A stretch of 64,000 nucleotides of DNA, from NCBI RefSeq assembly GCF_003112515.1, contig NZ_BEVZ01000004.1, forward strand, positions 682,001 to 746,000, in the 5' to 3' direction. Made by a program: the position numbers and the translations under genes. Within the stretch, counting starts at the first letter, position 1; every line of letters starts with the position of its first letter. Under the pieces are notes generated by a model. That model saw nothing but the letters and a program-made list of their open reading frames with translations, did not search any database and was not told the DNA's origin. Origin of the DNA: Streptomyces fragilis (lineage in GTDB: Bacteria > Actinomycetota > Actinomycetes > Streptomycetales > Streptomycetaceae). Shown one piece after another: positions 64,000 through 64,000 of this stretch.

Positions 64000-64000
64000 G

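Overview
The window is chromosomal DNA of a Streptomyces. The evidence is the very high G+C (about 72% in most genes), GTG and TTG starts, -10 boxes placed for leaderless transcripts, a mycothiol S-conjugate amidase, a GTP-type PEP carboxykinase and a chitinase gene carrying DasR-type operators. From memory, the order greA - DUF4307 - mca - PEP carboxykinase - hemolysin III - SCO4983-type gene - aminotransferase - chitinase resembles the SCO49xx-SCO50xx part of the S. coelicolor core chromosome; this was not checked against a database.

Layout. 1-1.9 kb: tail of an ArsR-like regulator and an MFS exporter. 2-12.6 kb: a ten- or eleven-gene minus-strand Tad/Flp pilus locus. In transcription order it holds a large zinc-ribbon protein with a Pro/Gly tail, CpaB, a CpaE-like ATPase fused to a TadE pseudopilin, TadE, the ATPase, TadB, TadC, the Flp pilin, TadG, a lipoprotein and an OmpA-domain protein. 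Most joints are 4-nt overlaps or gaps of a few bases. 12.7-20.4 kb: chitinase, methyltransferase, Nramp transporter, a PH-like protein and an HTH-NB-ARC-type regulator. 20.6-24 kb: a divergent D-amino-acid module (RidA; D-serine dehydratase-like enzyme; D-aminoacylase). 24-33.4 kb: membrane protein, aminotransferase, secreted propeller/Ig protein, YyaL-type protein, Mut7-C protein and hemolysin III. 33.6-44.7 kb: PEP carboxykinase, AEC carrier, a large STAND/TPR protein, mca with its small membrane partner, DUF4307, greA and a DrrAB-type ABC exporter. 45-54.6 kb: cystathionine gamma-synthase, a degenerate sigma-like membrane protein, MarR, threonine dehydratase, an M48 protease between two paralogous membrane-anchored proteins, and MsrA. 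54.6-59.6 kb: an accessory-looking stretch with a winged-helix protein, a predicted modification-dependent HNH nuclease, a small HTH regulator with a large palindrome upstream, and three unrecognised genes. 59.9-64 kb: 2-hydroxyacid dehydrogenase, GDPD phosphodiesterase and alcohol dehydrogenase.

The main system is the Tad locus. It has an ATPase, two platform proteins, CpaE and CpaB proteins, a pilin and three pseudopilins, but no prepilin peptidase and no secretin inside the window. The absence of a secretin fits a monoderm. It ends with a lipoprotein and an OmpA-type peptidoglycan-binding protein that could anchor the structure in the wall. The chitinase next to it is probably induced by chitin derivatives through DasR.

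The least explained parts are the paralogue-M48-paralogue cluster, the HNH nuclease island with its palindromes, the start of tadG, and a scatter of minisatellites (7, 30, 34-35, 36 and 111 bp periods) in both coding and intergenic DNA. I found no tRNA, rRNA, CRISPR array, transposase or integrase.
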